Shown piece by piece: positions 44,816-57,307 of a stretch of 64,000 nucleotides of DNA. Within the stretch, counting starts at the first letter, position 1; every line of letters begins with the position of its first letter. The position numbers and the translations under genes were made by a program. Source of the DNA: Pelobates cultripes (taxonomy: Eukaryota > Chordata > Amphibia > Anura > Pelobatidae). The stretch is taken from positions 243,726,028 through 243,790,027 of the forward strand of contig OW240917.1 in the NCBI GenBank assembly GCA_933207985.1, given 5' to 3'. Below the pieces are notes generated by a model that had not been told where the DNA came from, did no database searches, and saw only the letters and a program-made list of their open reading frames with translations.

Positions 44816-45799
44816 AAACATTATTTGTATTGAAACGCAGTTTTGCAACTATCACCGTCCTGTAGTGCCATCTAGTGGTGACATTCAATTATTTCCCCCC
44901 CCCGTTTTGTAATTTTGTCTTAGTTCCTGTAAAATATATTAACATGCTCCAAATGATCTCACATTACCCTCGACTATATGTTACTGAGTATTGTCTGGAT
45001 ATATGTAAATCATGATCATTTGTTCATGATGGAAGTAAACCTTAATAAAAACTACAGATAGGGCAAGCAAACTATCCACAAGAAATAATATTGTTTACGT
45101 TGCATTAAACCAACCGAGCAGTATGAAACCAGGATGGAAGGGAGGTGAGAATAGCCATCTTTAGGTCCTGGTTTTCTGGTTCCAGATAGTTATTGAATGA
45201 GAAATGTACTTGTCCTAGTGTCTCTCCATAGTGTTGGAAATCTCCAGGAAGTATTCATAAAGTTCTTGTTATCTGTATCATTATGGGTCTAATTTCAGTG
45301 TTGCCCGTTCTGCAAGCTGTCCTGGCATTCCGACCTTTGTTCAAGCTTTGGTCATCTGTCCTTTGAACTTTACTTGGATACTTAGGCCTCAGTTTAATTA
45401 TTTTAGATATGCTATTTAGATGATCACAATATGTTAGATAAATGTTTCAATTTATTTATATTCAGAAGCCACCATTAAAGTCTATGGGAAATTTTGTAGA
45501 TAAGTCATTTGAAAAGTTTTTGTAACAGATTGTGATCAATTGAAAAGTTTAACCAAGAGAATTAAAATTATTAAAAAATAATAAAAAATATATATTATTA
45601 TTTAAATCGTTTGTTTGCATCATTGTGACTCCCGACCTCCATTACATGTTAAAAAAAATTCTTAGCTTTTTTCGAGTTTTGAGACTCAGTCCATGTCACA
45701 AGTCTTCATGCCTCTGCTACTTCTTGTCCAGTCAAATGGTTTTCGAAAAGAATCATTGTAGACGAGAAGCACACTACTGCAAGTGCAATGCTCCTGCAA
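44816..45799. other. Non-coding, nothing recognised
   Basis: A C10 run lies at 44895-44904. No gene or repeat boundary seen. Confidence 0.5.
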
Positions 45800-47602
45800 T
45801 GCAATGCCTCTCATTCGCACCCGCTACAGTGGAAGAGGGTTCTGCTCTGCTCCAGTCCTCCCGCCCCACCAACTGCTCCATAGATCCAGTTCCCTCACAT
45901 CTCATCTGTACTCCTTCTCTTTCTCCACCTCTCACTAAAATTCTCAATCTATCTCTCTCCTCTGGCATATTTCCATTCCCTTCAAACATGCAACTGTAAC
46001 CCCAATTCTAAAGAAGCCCAACCTTGACCCTAACTCCCCATCCAAGTATCGTCCTATCTCGCTACTGCATTTTGCATCCAAGATCCTTGAAAGAGTTGTG
46101 TATGCGAGATTGATAGACTTCCTGGAGTCCAACTCTCTGCTAGACCCGCTTCAGTCTGGTTTCTGTGCTAAACATTCTGTGGAAATGGCACTGACCAAAG
46201 TATCCAATGATCTTCTTGCTGCAAAATCTCGTGGTCACTACTCTATCCTAATTCTCCTTGACCTGTCTGCGGCTTTTGACACTGTTGATCATCAACAGCT
46301 TCTTCTCATCCTCCGCAATATCAGTCTACAAGATATTGCTCTCTTCTGGTGCTCCTCCTACCTCTCCCAGCGCTCTTTCAGTGTTTCTTTCTCTGGCTCT
46401 GCTTCTTCTCCCCAACTCCTCTCTGTTGGTGTCCCCCAAGGTGCAGTCCTTGGTCCCCTACTGTTCTCTATCTATACAGCCTCCCTTGGTAAACTCATTA
46501 GCTCCTTTTTCCAATATCATTTCTATGCGGATGACACGCAAATCTACCTGTCCTCTCCTGATCTCCCCCCGTCCCTCTTGACTAGTGTCTCTGACTGCCT
46601 CTCTGCTGTTTCTAACTGGATGGCTGCCCACTTCCTTAAACTCAACTTGACCAAAACTGAAATTCTGGTCTTTCCTCCCTCAAGTGTTGCTACTCCTCTG
46701 TCTGTCTCCCTCCAGTCAACGGTGCTACCATCAGCTCCACCATGCAGGCTCGCTTCCTAGGTGTTCTCTTTGACTCCGACCTCTCCTTCACGCCTCATGT
46801 TCAGTCTATCACCATATCCTTTCGTTTCCATCTCAAAAACATTGCGCGCATCCGACCCTACTTAATGCCAGATGCTGGTCCATTCCAGTGTCCTGTCTCG
46901 CCTTGACTACTGTAATCCGCTTCTCAGTGGTCTTACGAACTCCCAACTTGCGTCATTACAGTCCATAATGAATGCGGCGGTGAGGCTCATCTTCCTGTCC
47001 GCCCGCACCTCCCACGCCTCACCCTTCTGTCAGTCCCTACATTGGCTTCCTGTAAAATATAGGGCTCAATTTAAAATTCTGGCTCTTGCTTTAAAATCTC
47101 TACATAATGCTGGTCCCACCTATCTATCCTCCCTAATATACAAGTATGTCCCATCTAGGCCCTTATGCACTGCTGAAGACTTACGTCTATCTTCTGTCCG
47201 TACTCCCACCTCTGATGCTCGCCTTCAAGACTTCTCGAGGGCTGCACCATTCCTGTGGAACTCAGTTCCCTCCTCCGTTAGATGCTCACCCAGTCTCCAC
47301 TCCTTAAAAAAATTAATTGAAAACCCACTTCTTCATAAAGGCGTACCAATTAAACTGTTAATAGCTCCCAACTGATTCCTCTCTTGCAACTGTCATTAGT
47401 CTTATACTATCCTTACCTTTTGTGTCACTTTACCACACTCCCTCTAGCATGTAAGCTCATTGAGCAGGGCCCTCAACCCCTCTGTTCCTGTGTGTCCAAC
47501 TTGTCTAGTTACAACTACATGTCTGTTCGGCCACAGACTGTAAAGCGCTGCGAAATTTGTTGGCACTATATAAATAATAACATAATAATAATAATAATAA
47601 TA
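45800..47602 (+). pseudogene. L2/CR1-group LINE, 5'-truncated, with 3' tail
   Basis: Pieces in order: SSRPTNCSIDPVPSHLI near 45860-45920; after a frame change the RT block 46098-46760 with [32 protein letters not shown] (motif A), [16 protein letters not shown] and [10 protein letters not shown] (catalytic YADD); after another shift 46872-47375 with SRLDYCNPLLSGL, LHWLPVKYRAQFKILALALK and AAPFLWNSVPSSVR. The 3' end (47540-47602) has the AAGCGCTGCGAAATTTGTTGG tail and an (ATA)n run, as expected for L2-type elements. At least two frameshifts make it non-functional. Confidence 0.9.
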
Positions 47603-47870
47603 TAGAAGCATTGAATCCAATGCTTTTGTACGAGAAGCATAAATTGAACATTCAACATACACGTGCAATGTGAAAGAATGTTGAAATTCAAGGAAACAAA
47701 TCTGACACCATCTGTGGCAGTCAGGGAGACAGATGAGCCCTGCAATGTGAATATTTCCATATCTCCTAAATGGTAACGATTTACACTGCAGGAGCAAATG
47801 CCAGGGGCACTGGACAGAGACCACTTTAGTGAGATGGAGTGGTCTGGGTGGCTATAGTGTCCCTTTAAAT
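47603..47870. mobile_element. TTAA-family MITE, right end
   Basis: ggtggctatagtgtccctttaa ends the element near 47868. The left side abuts the L2 tail (attgaatccaatgc hairpin), so the left end is uncertain. Confidence 0.55.
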
Positions 47871-48766
47871 AGAGGCCTTAATGTGGAAGGGGAGTTCATA
47901 GGATGAACTAAATAATTCTACCATTTATCTTATGCATTTCCTAAAATATAACCTGCTACTGTCATGTTAAAGATCTCTAGCTTTTAGACATCTTCCTGGC
48001 TAGGTTGATTTCTAAACTACAAGCTACCGTTATTTGTGCTCATCAAGACAAGGTTGCCCTCTGCTCTCCTTTCTTCTTAATGTGATCTCTTTGATGAACA
48101 TCAACAGGAGATCATAGTACATTGAATGTGTTTATTTTTAGTGGCCTAGCTTCTGACCTAATTTCAGCCAGTTGGTCGATATTTATAATTCATAATGACT
48201 GTTTAAAAGAAATTAGATAGGCTCCCATGAGAATGACTGACAGCAATGGCTGCCTCTTATCTCTTTTTCATAGAACTTCTGTGGTGAAGCTATCTAGGAA
48301 CAATCAAAAAGTAGTTATCATACTGCAGAATAAAATAATATTCAGCAAAAGATAAACAAGCCAAAAGAAAATCCAAAATATGCCCTCACATTAAATGGAG
48401 CCTATAACTCAGCTCTAAGTAGTATGAAGCTGGTGAAACCTCCGAGTGTATTTTAAAACTCTTAGTCCTTAACACAACACATATTCCCTGCTGGAGAAAG
48501 TGCAGTATTTGCATTTAGGCATAAATATGCAGTAGATGTTGCAATCACCAAGTGTAGACTTACCTGACAGTTGATGTAGCTCCTCCCCTCGAGGGTGACT
48601 TAGACACACCTCACCACTAGGGGGCACTTTTGATTTTAACACTGGGTTTAAACATAGGCACTGTGAACAATTTTACACTCATTCTTTAAATACAGATGCT
48701 TATTCTCATGAACAATATTCTAATACCAGAGATTTTTTTTCATACAGAAATGAAGGATTATGAATT
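47871..48766. other. Non-coding, nothing recognised
   Basis: No gene-like signal. Confidence 0.5.
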
Positions 48767-49007
48767 AAAGGAGAAGTAATGCATTAGCAAAACAAACCGA
48801 GTGTTTAACTAACTATTTGATTATTAGGCCACCCAAGTGTGCATTAAAATAAAGTTCTACTTACCTTTTTTCCCCCCAGTGTACTGATCTTTGTGTGGCT
48901 GCCCCACCTTCCCATCCCACCTTGATGAACTCAGCCTATCTTATGGCTCAGCATCTCAATGTGCCCTAACCTACCAATGTTTCCCTGCAGGAAAGCATTG
49001 GATAGGC

Positions 49008-49151
49008 CAGGGATAGGCAACTATCGGCACTCCAGATGTTGTGGATTACATCTTACAGCCTTACAGCCATACTCTTACAGCCATAATGAGGGAAAAGCAT
49101 CATGGGAGATGTAGTTTAAAACATCTGGAGTGCCAAAGGTTGCCTACCCCA
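49008..49151. mobile_element. Small hAT-type MITE
   Basis: Left CAGGGATAGGCAACTATCGG and right gccaaaggttgcctacccc are inverted. The internal palindromic actccagatgttgtggatta / aaacatctggagt is typical of a widespread MITE group. No clean 8-bp duplication. Confidence 0.7.
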
Positions 49152-49559
49152 TCCTATCCAATGCTTTCCTGTAGGTCAGGGGTTCCCAACCCGTGGTACG
49201 CGTACTCCCAGGGGTACAATTCAGTGCCCCAGGGGGTATGCGAAAAAAGTCGTCAATGGCGGCGGTGCAACCGCCCTGCACGGGCTGGGAACTGCATGGT
49301 GAGCGGGTCCATCAGGTAGCCCATGCACTCAGGGTCACCTGAAGCACATGCTTTAATAGCGCAACCGGGCCCCTTCTAACTTGCCCGGGATGCTGGAAGG
49401 AAGTGAAAGCGAGACGTAAACTTCTTCCAGCTGTAACACATCAAGCCACGTGGGAGGGAGCCGTGAAGGGGGAGGGGCTGACCGCACCGAGAAAGGAGAT
49501 GATCTCCCTCAACTCCCAACAAGCACAGCCAGCAAAAGCTACTCAAAAGGTATGTGTAT

Positions 49560-50770
49560 GTGTGTTTTGGGTTTCAGAATGTATGTAGTGTTTCAATCTG
49601 TATATCTCTGTGTCTGTGTGTCTATCTGTAAGTCTGTGTATTTGTGTGTGTGTCTGCATGTTTGTGTATCTATGTGTATGTGTTTGTATCTGTATGTCCG
49701 TGTATCTGTGTGTCTGTGTATCTGTGTGTATGTGTCTGTATCTGTATGTCTGTATCAGTGTGGGTGTCTGTGTATCTGCATGTCTGTATCAGTGTGGGTG
49801 TCTATGTACCTTTATGTCTGTATCAGTGTGGGTGTCTATGTACCTTTATGTCTGTATCAGTGTGGGTGTCTATGTACATGTATGTCTGTGTATCAGTGTG
49901 GGTGTCTATGTACCTTTATGTCTGTATCAGTGTGGGTGTCTATGTACCTTTAAGTCTGTATCAGTGTGGGTGTCTATGTACCTTTATGTCTGTATCAGTG
50001 TGGGTGTCTATGTACATGTATGTCTGTGTATCAGTGTGGGTGTCTATGTACCTTTATGTCTGTATCAGTGTGGGTGTCTATGTACCTTTAAGTCTGTATC
50101 AGTGTGGGTGTCTATGTACCTTTATGTCTGTATCAGTGTGGGTGTCTATGTACCTGTATGTCTGTGTATCAGTGTGGGTGTGTATTTATCTTTATGTCTG
50201 TGTATCAGTGTGGGTGTCTATGTACATGTATGTCTGTGTATCAGTGTGGGTGTCTATGTACCTGTATGTCTGTGTATCAGTGTGGGTGTGTATTTACCTT
50301 TATGTCTGTGTATCAGTGTGGGTGTCTATGTACATGAATGTCTGTGTATCAGTGTGGGTGTCTATGTACCTGTATGTCTGTGTATCAGTGTGGGTGTGTA
50401 TTTACCTTTATGTCTGTGTATCAGTGTGGGTGTCTGTGTATCAGTGTGGGTGTCTGTGTACCTTTATGTCTGTGTATCAGTGTGGGTGTATGTTTATCTG
50501 TATGTATCAGTGTAGGTGTCTATGTACCTTTACGTCTGTGTATCAGTGTGGGTGTCTATGTACCTTTATGTCTGTGTATCACTGTGGGTGTCTGTGTATC
50601 TGTATGTCTGTATCAGTGTAGGTGTGTATGTACCTTTATGTCTGTGTATCAGTGTGGGTGTCTGTATCTGTATGTCTGTGTATCTGTGTGTGCCAGTGTG
50701 TGCATCTGTATTTTTGTGTATGTGCGTGTGTGTATCTGCATGTGTGAGAGTGTTTGTGTCTGTGTATCTG
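49560..50770 (+). repeat. 34/36-bp minisatellite
   Basis: Unit gtctgtatcagtgtgggtgtctatgtacctttat and a gtgtatc variant, about 30 copies, very regular from 49760 to 50660. Because the unit has no stop in any frame, it produces three overlapping long Cys/Val/Tyr-rich frames (up to 325 codons). These are not genes. Confidence 0.95.
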
Positions 50771-51104
50771 TAAGGGCCGGTCCGCCTATATATTCCATCC
50801 GTCTATATATTTTGCCACCTCTGTCAATGTGCCAGGAAAGCCCAGTCTTCTCCTCTGCTCTACACTAAAAAAATGTTTTTTTAAATCATAGGCATCTGGA
50901 GAGGGAGGCTGATCTGGGGTTGGCCGGGTCCACAGGGTTATGACCACTTAAGTTCTGGCACTCTCAGAATACTAGATATGCGTGCCAGAACTTCAGTGGG
51001 AACTTTACTCACAGCAATTTGCAGCAGGGCTGCTGCTGTGCACTTGCTCTCGGGAGCGGCAGAATTACCCTTTTTGTCTGGCTATGTGTGCTGAAAAGGT
51101 AAGT
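50771..51104. other. Composite element interior
   Basis: Unique-looking sequence between the minisatellite and the inner hAT element. Nothing coding. Confidence 0.45.
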
Positions 51105-52528
51105 CAGGGCTCGACAAATCCCAGGCGAGGTCGCAATAGTGACTAGAAATTTCACCCTGGCGTCTAGGATTTGCCAACTATTTAGTTAATGTGGCCGCTG
51201 GAGCTTTGAAGCTGGCCGTCGCGGGGAATATTGCAGCCAGCTGCCCTTGGGAGCATGGAGGCGGCTAGCCGAAGCAGCGAGGCCGCCCGCCCTGAGGAGC
51301 ATGGAGCAGCCTGCCCTGAGGAGGATGGAGGCTGTCAGCTGAGGCAGGATGAAGCTGACTGCCTGCAGGAGCATTGTAGGCAGCATGAGAGGGAGCAGTA
51401 GTCTGCCTGTAGCTCCTCTCTGCTCTCTTGCGCTGTCTAATGATGCCGGGAGCTGGAATATGACATCACTCTGGCCCCAGCATCATGACAGAGAGCGTGA
51501 TGGAGCAGAGAGGAGCTGCAGGTAGAGTACTGCTCCCTCATACACAGGAAGAGAGCAGACCCACTCAGCTCTCCCAAAGGTAGGGAGGCAGAGTGGGGTT
51601 CAATTAAAACAAAAATGTAAGTGTGTGTGAGTGTGTGCCTGTGAGAGTGTTTTAGCCTGTCAGAGTGAGTGTGTGAGCCTGCCTGTCAGAGTGTGTGCGT
51701 GCAAGCCTGTTGTCAGTGTGTGCAAGCCAGTCAGGGTTTGTGTGTGCAAACCTGCTGTCAGTGTGAGTATGTATGTGAGCCTGTCAGAGTGTGTGCGCCT
51801 GTCAGTGTGTGTGTTTGGGTTTAGGTACCTTCACCCACTCAATTAAAACAAAAATGTAAGTGTGTGTGATCCTGTCAGAGTGAGTGTGTGTGAGCCTGTC
51901 AGTGTGTGTGAGCAAGCCTGTTGTCAGCATGGGTGTGAATGTGAGCCTGTCAGAGTATGTGAATGTGCGTGTTTAGGTACCTGCCCCCTCTGATCACATG
52001 AGGAAGGTGTTTATACTCAACTTTGTTCCCACTCTGTGCCAGGTTAGCCACGGCTGGTCCCACCTCCATGGCTGAGATTATCAATCTTTATGATCTCAGC
52101 TAAACAAATGCTCTCCCTTCGGAAAACATTGGGTGGATTTTGTGCATGCATGCCTCATAGACATGCGTTAAATGAATGAATCTCTATGAGGAACATTCAG
52201 CGCCTCCATGCAGAGCTTGGAGACACTGAACATAAGTGCTGCACATGGTGCAGCAGTGACCCAGGACTCTCTAGTGGCCATCTGAGTGACTGTCACTAGA
52301 TGTGTTACTAAGCAACAATGTAAACTTTCTGCCCTTTTTGCTGAAAAAGCAGTGTTTATATTGAGAAGCCTACAGGGACAGGCTATAGACACCAGAACAA
52401 CTACATCAAGCTGTAGTGGTTCTGGTGACTATAGTGTCCCTTTAAGAATTGCATTTTCTCGTTGAAAATTACTGGCTCCTAACTTGTTTAGCTGGCTCCT
52501 AGATTCCAAACAAAAAAGTCAAGCACTG
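51105..52528 (+). mobile_element. hAT-like non-autonomous element, full length
   Basis: Termini CAGGGCTCGACAAAT and AAAAGTCAAGCACTG are imperfectly inverted. Flanking 8-mers aggtaagt (51097-51104) and gggtaagt (52529-52536) match at 7 of 8. It contains a TG-rich minisatellite (51615-51985), an internal TTAA-family end (tggtgactatagtgtccctttaa near 52443) and a GC-rich shell shared with 21350-22304. Confidence 0.82.
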
Positions 52529-52584
52529 GGGTAAGTAATTATTAGCTTCAATGCACACAATGTGCTGCACATAGGAATTCCAAT

Positions 52585-52825
52585 TCCAGCACACACAGAC
52601 ACACTACATCCCCAACACACATACAGACACACTACATTCTCCGCACACACACTACATCCCCTGCACACACACCACATCTCCAGCACACACACCACATCCC
52701 CAGCACACACACACACACTACATCCCCAGCAAATACACAGACACACAACATTCCTAGCACACACACACGCAACATTCCGAGGACAAACACATGCTACATC
52801 CCTAGCACACAGACAAGCTACTGTA
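52585..52825 (+). repeat. CACATC minisatellite, left block
   Basis: Units like cacactacatccccagcaca, resumed at 53567. Confidence 0.9.
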
Positions 52826-53566
52826 GAAGCCCAACACGCAGGACTTAAGTAGTTAAACAAGAAAATACCTAAGACGTATTACTGGGCCTTAGAATGGCCG
52901 GATTTAACGTATAAAGGTAAGTAGCCAAAAGACAGGGAAAAGACAAGACGTAGAAATAGCGCAAACGATGAACAAGCCACAGGTCAAGGAACGGAGAAAT
53001 CAGAATAGTCAGGAGCCAAGCCAAAGGTCAAGGAATACAGAGATCGGATAGTTAAAAGGGAAGCCAAGGTCAAATATACAAGAATCAAATACAAGGAACA
53101 CGCTCTCTGATAACCAAATGGAAAACAAGACAGGGCACAGAGAAATGGATAAAATAGGCTTAAGTAGTCTATAAGGCTCTCTGATTGGCTGCAGGGAAGC
53201 ATGTGAGCATGGGTGTGTAAGTAAAACACTAATTTGAAATAAACTGAACTGGCCCTTTAAGGGTTAAATGAAGAAACCCTTATATGCTGTACAGCTGCAG
53301 CAGCCGGCGTCTCTAATGTTTGGAGAATCGACTGCTGTAAGAAAAGGAGGAGCCACCACAAGGGGTTAGTGATGGGCGGCATTCCTACAACCACCTGACC
53401 GGAACGTACCTGCCGGGTATGAGCGGACCCGGCAGGGAAGACCTGAAAGGTAAGAGACCGGCGACATTCCCCTTAGTGTGTTGGAATGCTGCTGCAATGA
53501 TGTGCGCCCGCTGGGACCCATGCCGTTCTCTGACAGGAGCAGACCCGGCAGATGGCGTGACACACA
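52820..53566. mobile_element. Unidentified insert splitting the CACATC minisatellite
   Basis: About 745 bp of non-repetitive sequence beginning tgtagaagcccaacacgcag and ending gatggcgtgaca inside the minisatellite. TG...CA ends suggest a possible solo LTR, but no duplication is clear. The last 200 bp are GC-rich with ggtaagagaccggcgacatt. Confidence 0.4.
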
Positions 53567-54220
53567 CACACTATATCCACAGCACACACACACACACACT
53601 ACATTCACAGCACACACACTACTTTCCCAGCATACACATAGACACACTACATCTCCAGCACGCAGTCACACTACATCCCCAGCACACACAGGCACACTAC
53701 ACCCCCAGAACACACACAGCCACACTACATCCCCAGAACACACACAGCCACACTACATCCCCCAGACACACACATCGGCCACACTACATCCCCAGCACAC
53801 ACATAGACACACTACATCCCCAGCACACACATAGACACACTACATCCACAGGACACACACTACATCTCCAGTACACACATAGACACACTACATCCACAGC
53901 ACACACACAGACCTCATCCCAGCACACACACAGCCGCACATACATCCACCAGCACACACACACACTTTCACATCCAGAACACACACACAGCCACGCTACA
54001 TCCCCAGCACACACATAGACAGTCACAGCACACATACACTGGCACATGCACACACACACCCAGCACACACACATAGTCACCAATATACACATCCTGCACA
54101 CACACAGACCCAATAGATCTCCAGCACACACACAGGCACATTACATCCCCAGCACACTACATCCCCAGCACACACACACGCACATACACACTGCATCCCC
54201 AGCACACACACTACATCTCC
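53567..54220 (+). repeat. CACATC minisatellite, right block
   Basis: Units of about 26-33 bp built on cactacatccccagcacaca. His/Thr-rich frames are artefacts. Confidence 0.92.
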
Positions 54221-54504
54221 AGACTAAAGGCAAACATCCAACATGACAAATTCACTTGCTCCCTTTTGGTTTGTTATTAGTGATTGACGTATATTGTACT
54301 ACCACTGCAGAAACATATGTTGTGACGTTAATTTAGTGTGCATTGATCTAAATAGGTTATTGGAATGTATTTATCTAATTATGATATATTTAATTTTAGT
54401 TTTAATTATCATAATACAATGTAATGAATTTGGGCGTGTTTGGCTGGTGTCTTTTTGGGGGACCCAGGCAGCAAATTGTCTTGGGCCGGACCTGGTATCT
54501 GCTT
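54221..54504. other. Composite element interior
   Basis: AT-rich, then ttgggggacccaggcagca and ggccggacctgg, resembling hAT-type terminal words. No coding. Confidence 0.4.
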
Positions 54505-55770
54505 GTGTCATTGTATCTGTATGTGTGTGAGTGTGTTTATGTGTCGGTATCTGTATGGGTGTCAGTGTGTGTCTGTGTGTCTGTGTATTTGTCAGTGTGT
54601 GTATCTGTATGTCTGTTAATCTGTGTGTGTGTCAGTGTGTGTATTTGTATATCTGTGTATTTGTGTGTGTGTCAGTATGTGTGTCTGTTTATCTGCATGT
54701 GTGTCAATATGTGTATCGGCATGTGTGTCTGTATTTGTATCTGTATCAGTGTGTGTCAGTGATTGTATCTGTGTGTCTTATGTATCTGCATGTCTGTCAG
54801 TGTGTGTGTCTGTATATATGTATCTGTGTGTATCTGCATGTGTGGCAGTGTTTGTATCTGTGTGTCTGTACATCTGTATGTGTGTCAGTGTGTGTATCTG
54901 TATGTATATCTGTATCTGTGTGTGTTGCAGTGTTTCTGTCTGTGTATCTGCATGTGTGGCAGTGTGTTTATCAATGTGTCTGTTCAACTAAATGTATATC
55001 ACTGTTGCCATCTGTGTATCTGCATGTGTGGCAGTGTTTGTACCTGTGTGTCTGCTGTAAGTGTTTGTATGAGTATGTCCTTGCAACTATATGTGTGTTA
55101 GTGTTTGTATCTGTGTATCTGCATGTATGTCAGTATGTGTATCAGTGTATCTGTGCAACTGTATGAGTGTCATTGTGTGTATCTACATGTATGGCAGTAT
55201 GTGTGTCAGTGTGTCTGTGCAACTGTATGTGTGTTAGTGTTTGCATCTGTGTGTCTGTGTATCTGCATGTGTGGCAGTGTTTGGGTCCATCTGTACATCT
55301 GTATTTTTTTTTTTACCATTGTGTGTATCTGTATATGTCAGTCTGTTTGTCTGCATGTGCCAGTGTTTTCTCTTTGTATGTGCACGTGTCATTGTGTCTG
55401 TGCAACTATATGTGTATCTGTGTATTTTCATGTGTATCAGTGCTTGTATCTGTGTGTCTTTGTATCTGCATGTGTGTCAGTGTCTATCTTTATATCTGCA
55501 TGTGTATCAGTGTGTGTATCTTTTTATCTGCATGTGTGTCAGTGTGTTTATCTATATGAGTGTATCATTGTTTGTATCAGTGTGTGCATACATCTGTGTG
55601 TGTCTGTGCAACTGTATGTGTGTTAGTGTTTGTATCTGTGTCTTTGTGTGATTTTGTTTGTTTCTGTATCTGTATGTAAGTCAGTATTTGTACCTGTGTG
55701 CCTGTATCTGTGTCAGAGTTTGTATCTGTGTATCTGCATGTGTGTCAGTGTATCTGTGTATCCACATGTG
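54505..55770 (+). repeat. TG-rich minisatellite
   Basis: Degenerate units such as tgtgtatctgcatgtgtggcagtgtttgtatctg. Several long stop-free frames are artefacts. Confidence 0.93.
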
Positions 55771-56205
55771 TGTTTCGAGGAAGAGGTGGGGAGGATATGG
55801 CAGAGGAGAAGCAGGGGAGCCTAGAATAGAGAAAAGGGGAAGATAGGGCAGAAAAAAACATATATAAATTTGAAATAACAGCTATTATAATAATTATAAA
55901 TATTTCGTAATATGAGGGGTACAATTTATGGAAACTGGTTGACAAGGGGTACTTAAGCAAAAAAAGGTTGGGAACTACTGATGTAGGGGAACATTGGTAG
56001 GTTAGGGCACATTAAGATGCTGAGCCAATCAGAATCTACACACAGAGAAACATTGTGTCAATACATCTATATAGGGAGCATTCATCATCTCCATTGAAGG
56101 TCCAAACCCAAGAAGTTGGTGGTCATAGCCAGCTGTGTAATGACTACCTGTTCTCAAATTTATCATGCTCAGACTGCAGGGACAGGCTCTGTGGCCCAAT
56201 TTAAT

Positions 56206-57307
56206 ATTTGAACTGATATTGGTAAATAGCATAAACTAGCATAGCATAGTAGGTATTTGACTGATGTAATATACTAATTGTCATATATTTAACTAACAGT
56301 TGTATATCTACTCCTATAATTGATTTCAATGCTAACTTATAGACACCTCCTATAACAAGGCAGTTAATTCATTAAACGTGGAATTGTGAAGAATCAATGT
56401 GAATTTTAGTTAAAAATAGCTACAAAAAAGTCCACCCAACTCCATCTATTTCTCCAATTCAGCTAGAACCTTTCCACAGTTCAAAGTTTAGTGAATAAAT
56501 TCACTTTTAATTGTTTTTTTTTTTTTTTTTACATTTCCATTGCGTTATCTATTTATAATTACTCTTGTAAGAAATTCACGTTTTCTGGGAATGACAATGT
56601 GTGATTACATAAATGTTCAGCTTTGAAATATTGAACTTTTTATAAAACACTATACTACTGGTAACGTGGTGGAAATTTACAGCAGTTTGTTTTTGGCTGT
56701 AACAGCGAATTTAATCTTTAACATAGTTCACTTTAACTATTATCCCTTCCGTCGAAATGCAGAATAATGTCTCTGAACTTTTTCGTACGCAAAGAAAAAT
56801 CAAGGAACTCTGAGAAAACTGGACCTAAACTGACGTAGATTATAATATAATAAATCTTATCACCGACCTTTGCCCATCAATTGGTAATTTTTATATAGCT
56901 TAAAAATGATTACTATTATTATAAAAATACAAACATATATTGTATGTCAGTTTTGAAAATATACATAAAAAAAAAATATATATATATATTTTGATATCAG
57001 ATTGAAAGATGGATCTTTATCAAATAAATCCTTTTCCTTGATGAACTGTCAGTGCAAATCCCCTGGAATTTTGATAAAGCTGTGGGACTTGCGTTTTGTA
57101 TTGATATTATGCATATCGTGTAGAGATGTCACTTTGCATGTGAGACAGCTCCTATATCCTTCTTTTAATCTTCTTGTTCTCACTTTAGTGTTCCATGTTT
57201 GCCTTCAATTTGATTAGAGCCTATCAGGTTTATAGGCACTTTATTGGCTGCATTTAATGGTTCGCATCATTTAAGCTACCGCCATTAAAGGCTTAGTGGG
57301 AGCCAAT
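56206..57307. other. Non-coding with a palindromic-MITE copy
   Basis: 56355-56512 (ttaattcattaaacgtggaa ... agtttagtgaataaattcac) is a diverged copy of the 37188-37379 family. T13 and TA runs at 56517-56532 and near 56980. Confidence 0.5.

Larger units (their letters stand above)
49177..55980. mobile_element. hAT-like composite element with minisatellite core
   Basis: The termini CAGGGGTTCCCAACC and GGTTGGGAACTACTG are inverted. Flanking 8-mers ctgtaggt and atgtaggg agree at 6 of 8. It contains a 34-bp minisatellite (49560-50770), another hAT element (51105-52528), CACATC minisatellites split by an insert (52585-54220), and a second TG-rich minisatellite (54505-55770). No transposase. Confidence 0.65.
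48767..56205. mobile_element. Outer MITE enclosing a nest of insertions
   Basis: The segment ggctcagcatctcaatgtgc ... cctaccaatgtttccct (48945-48986) recurs inverted at 55989-56024. gcattggatagg (48995-49006) recurs inverted at 49152-49164. This gives one palindromic MITE opened by later insertions. The left end is probably near the TTAA at 48767; the right end near 56200 is a guess. Confidence 0.55.

Noticed and set aside
49760..50660. Regularly spaced repeats resembling a CRISPR array
   Set aside because: Units are contiguous with no unique spacers, and the DNA is from an animal.
49610..50868. Overlapping frames of 176-325 codons rich in Cys, Val and Tyr
   Set aside because: They arise from a stop-free 34/36-bp minisatellite read in all three frames; no start context, domain or codon structure.
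53419..54131. 199-codon His/Thr-rich frame and minus-strand Cys-rich frame
   Set aside because: CACATC minisatellite reading; only the first 50 codons lie outside the array and match nothing.
54424..55651. Several 110-211 codon Cys-rich frames
   Set aside because: Stop-free TG-rich minisatellite, not coding.
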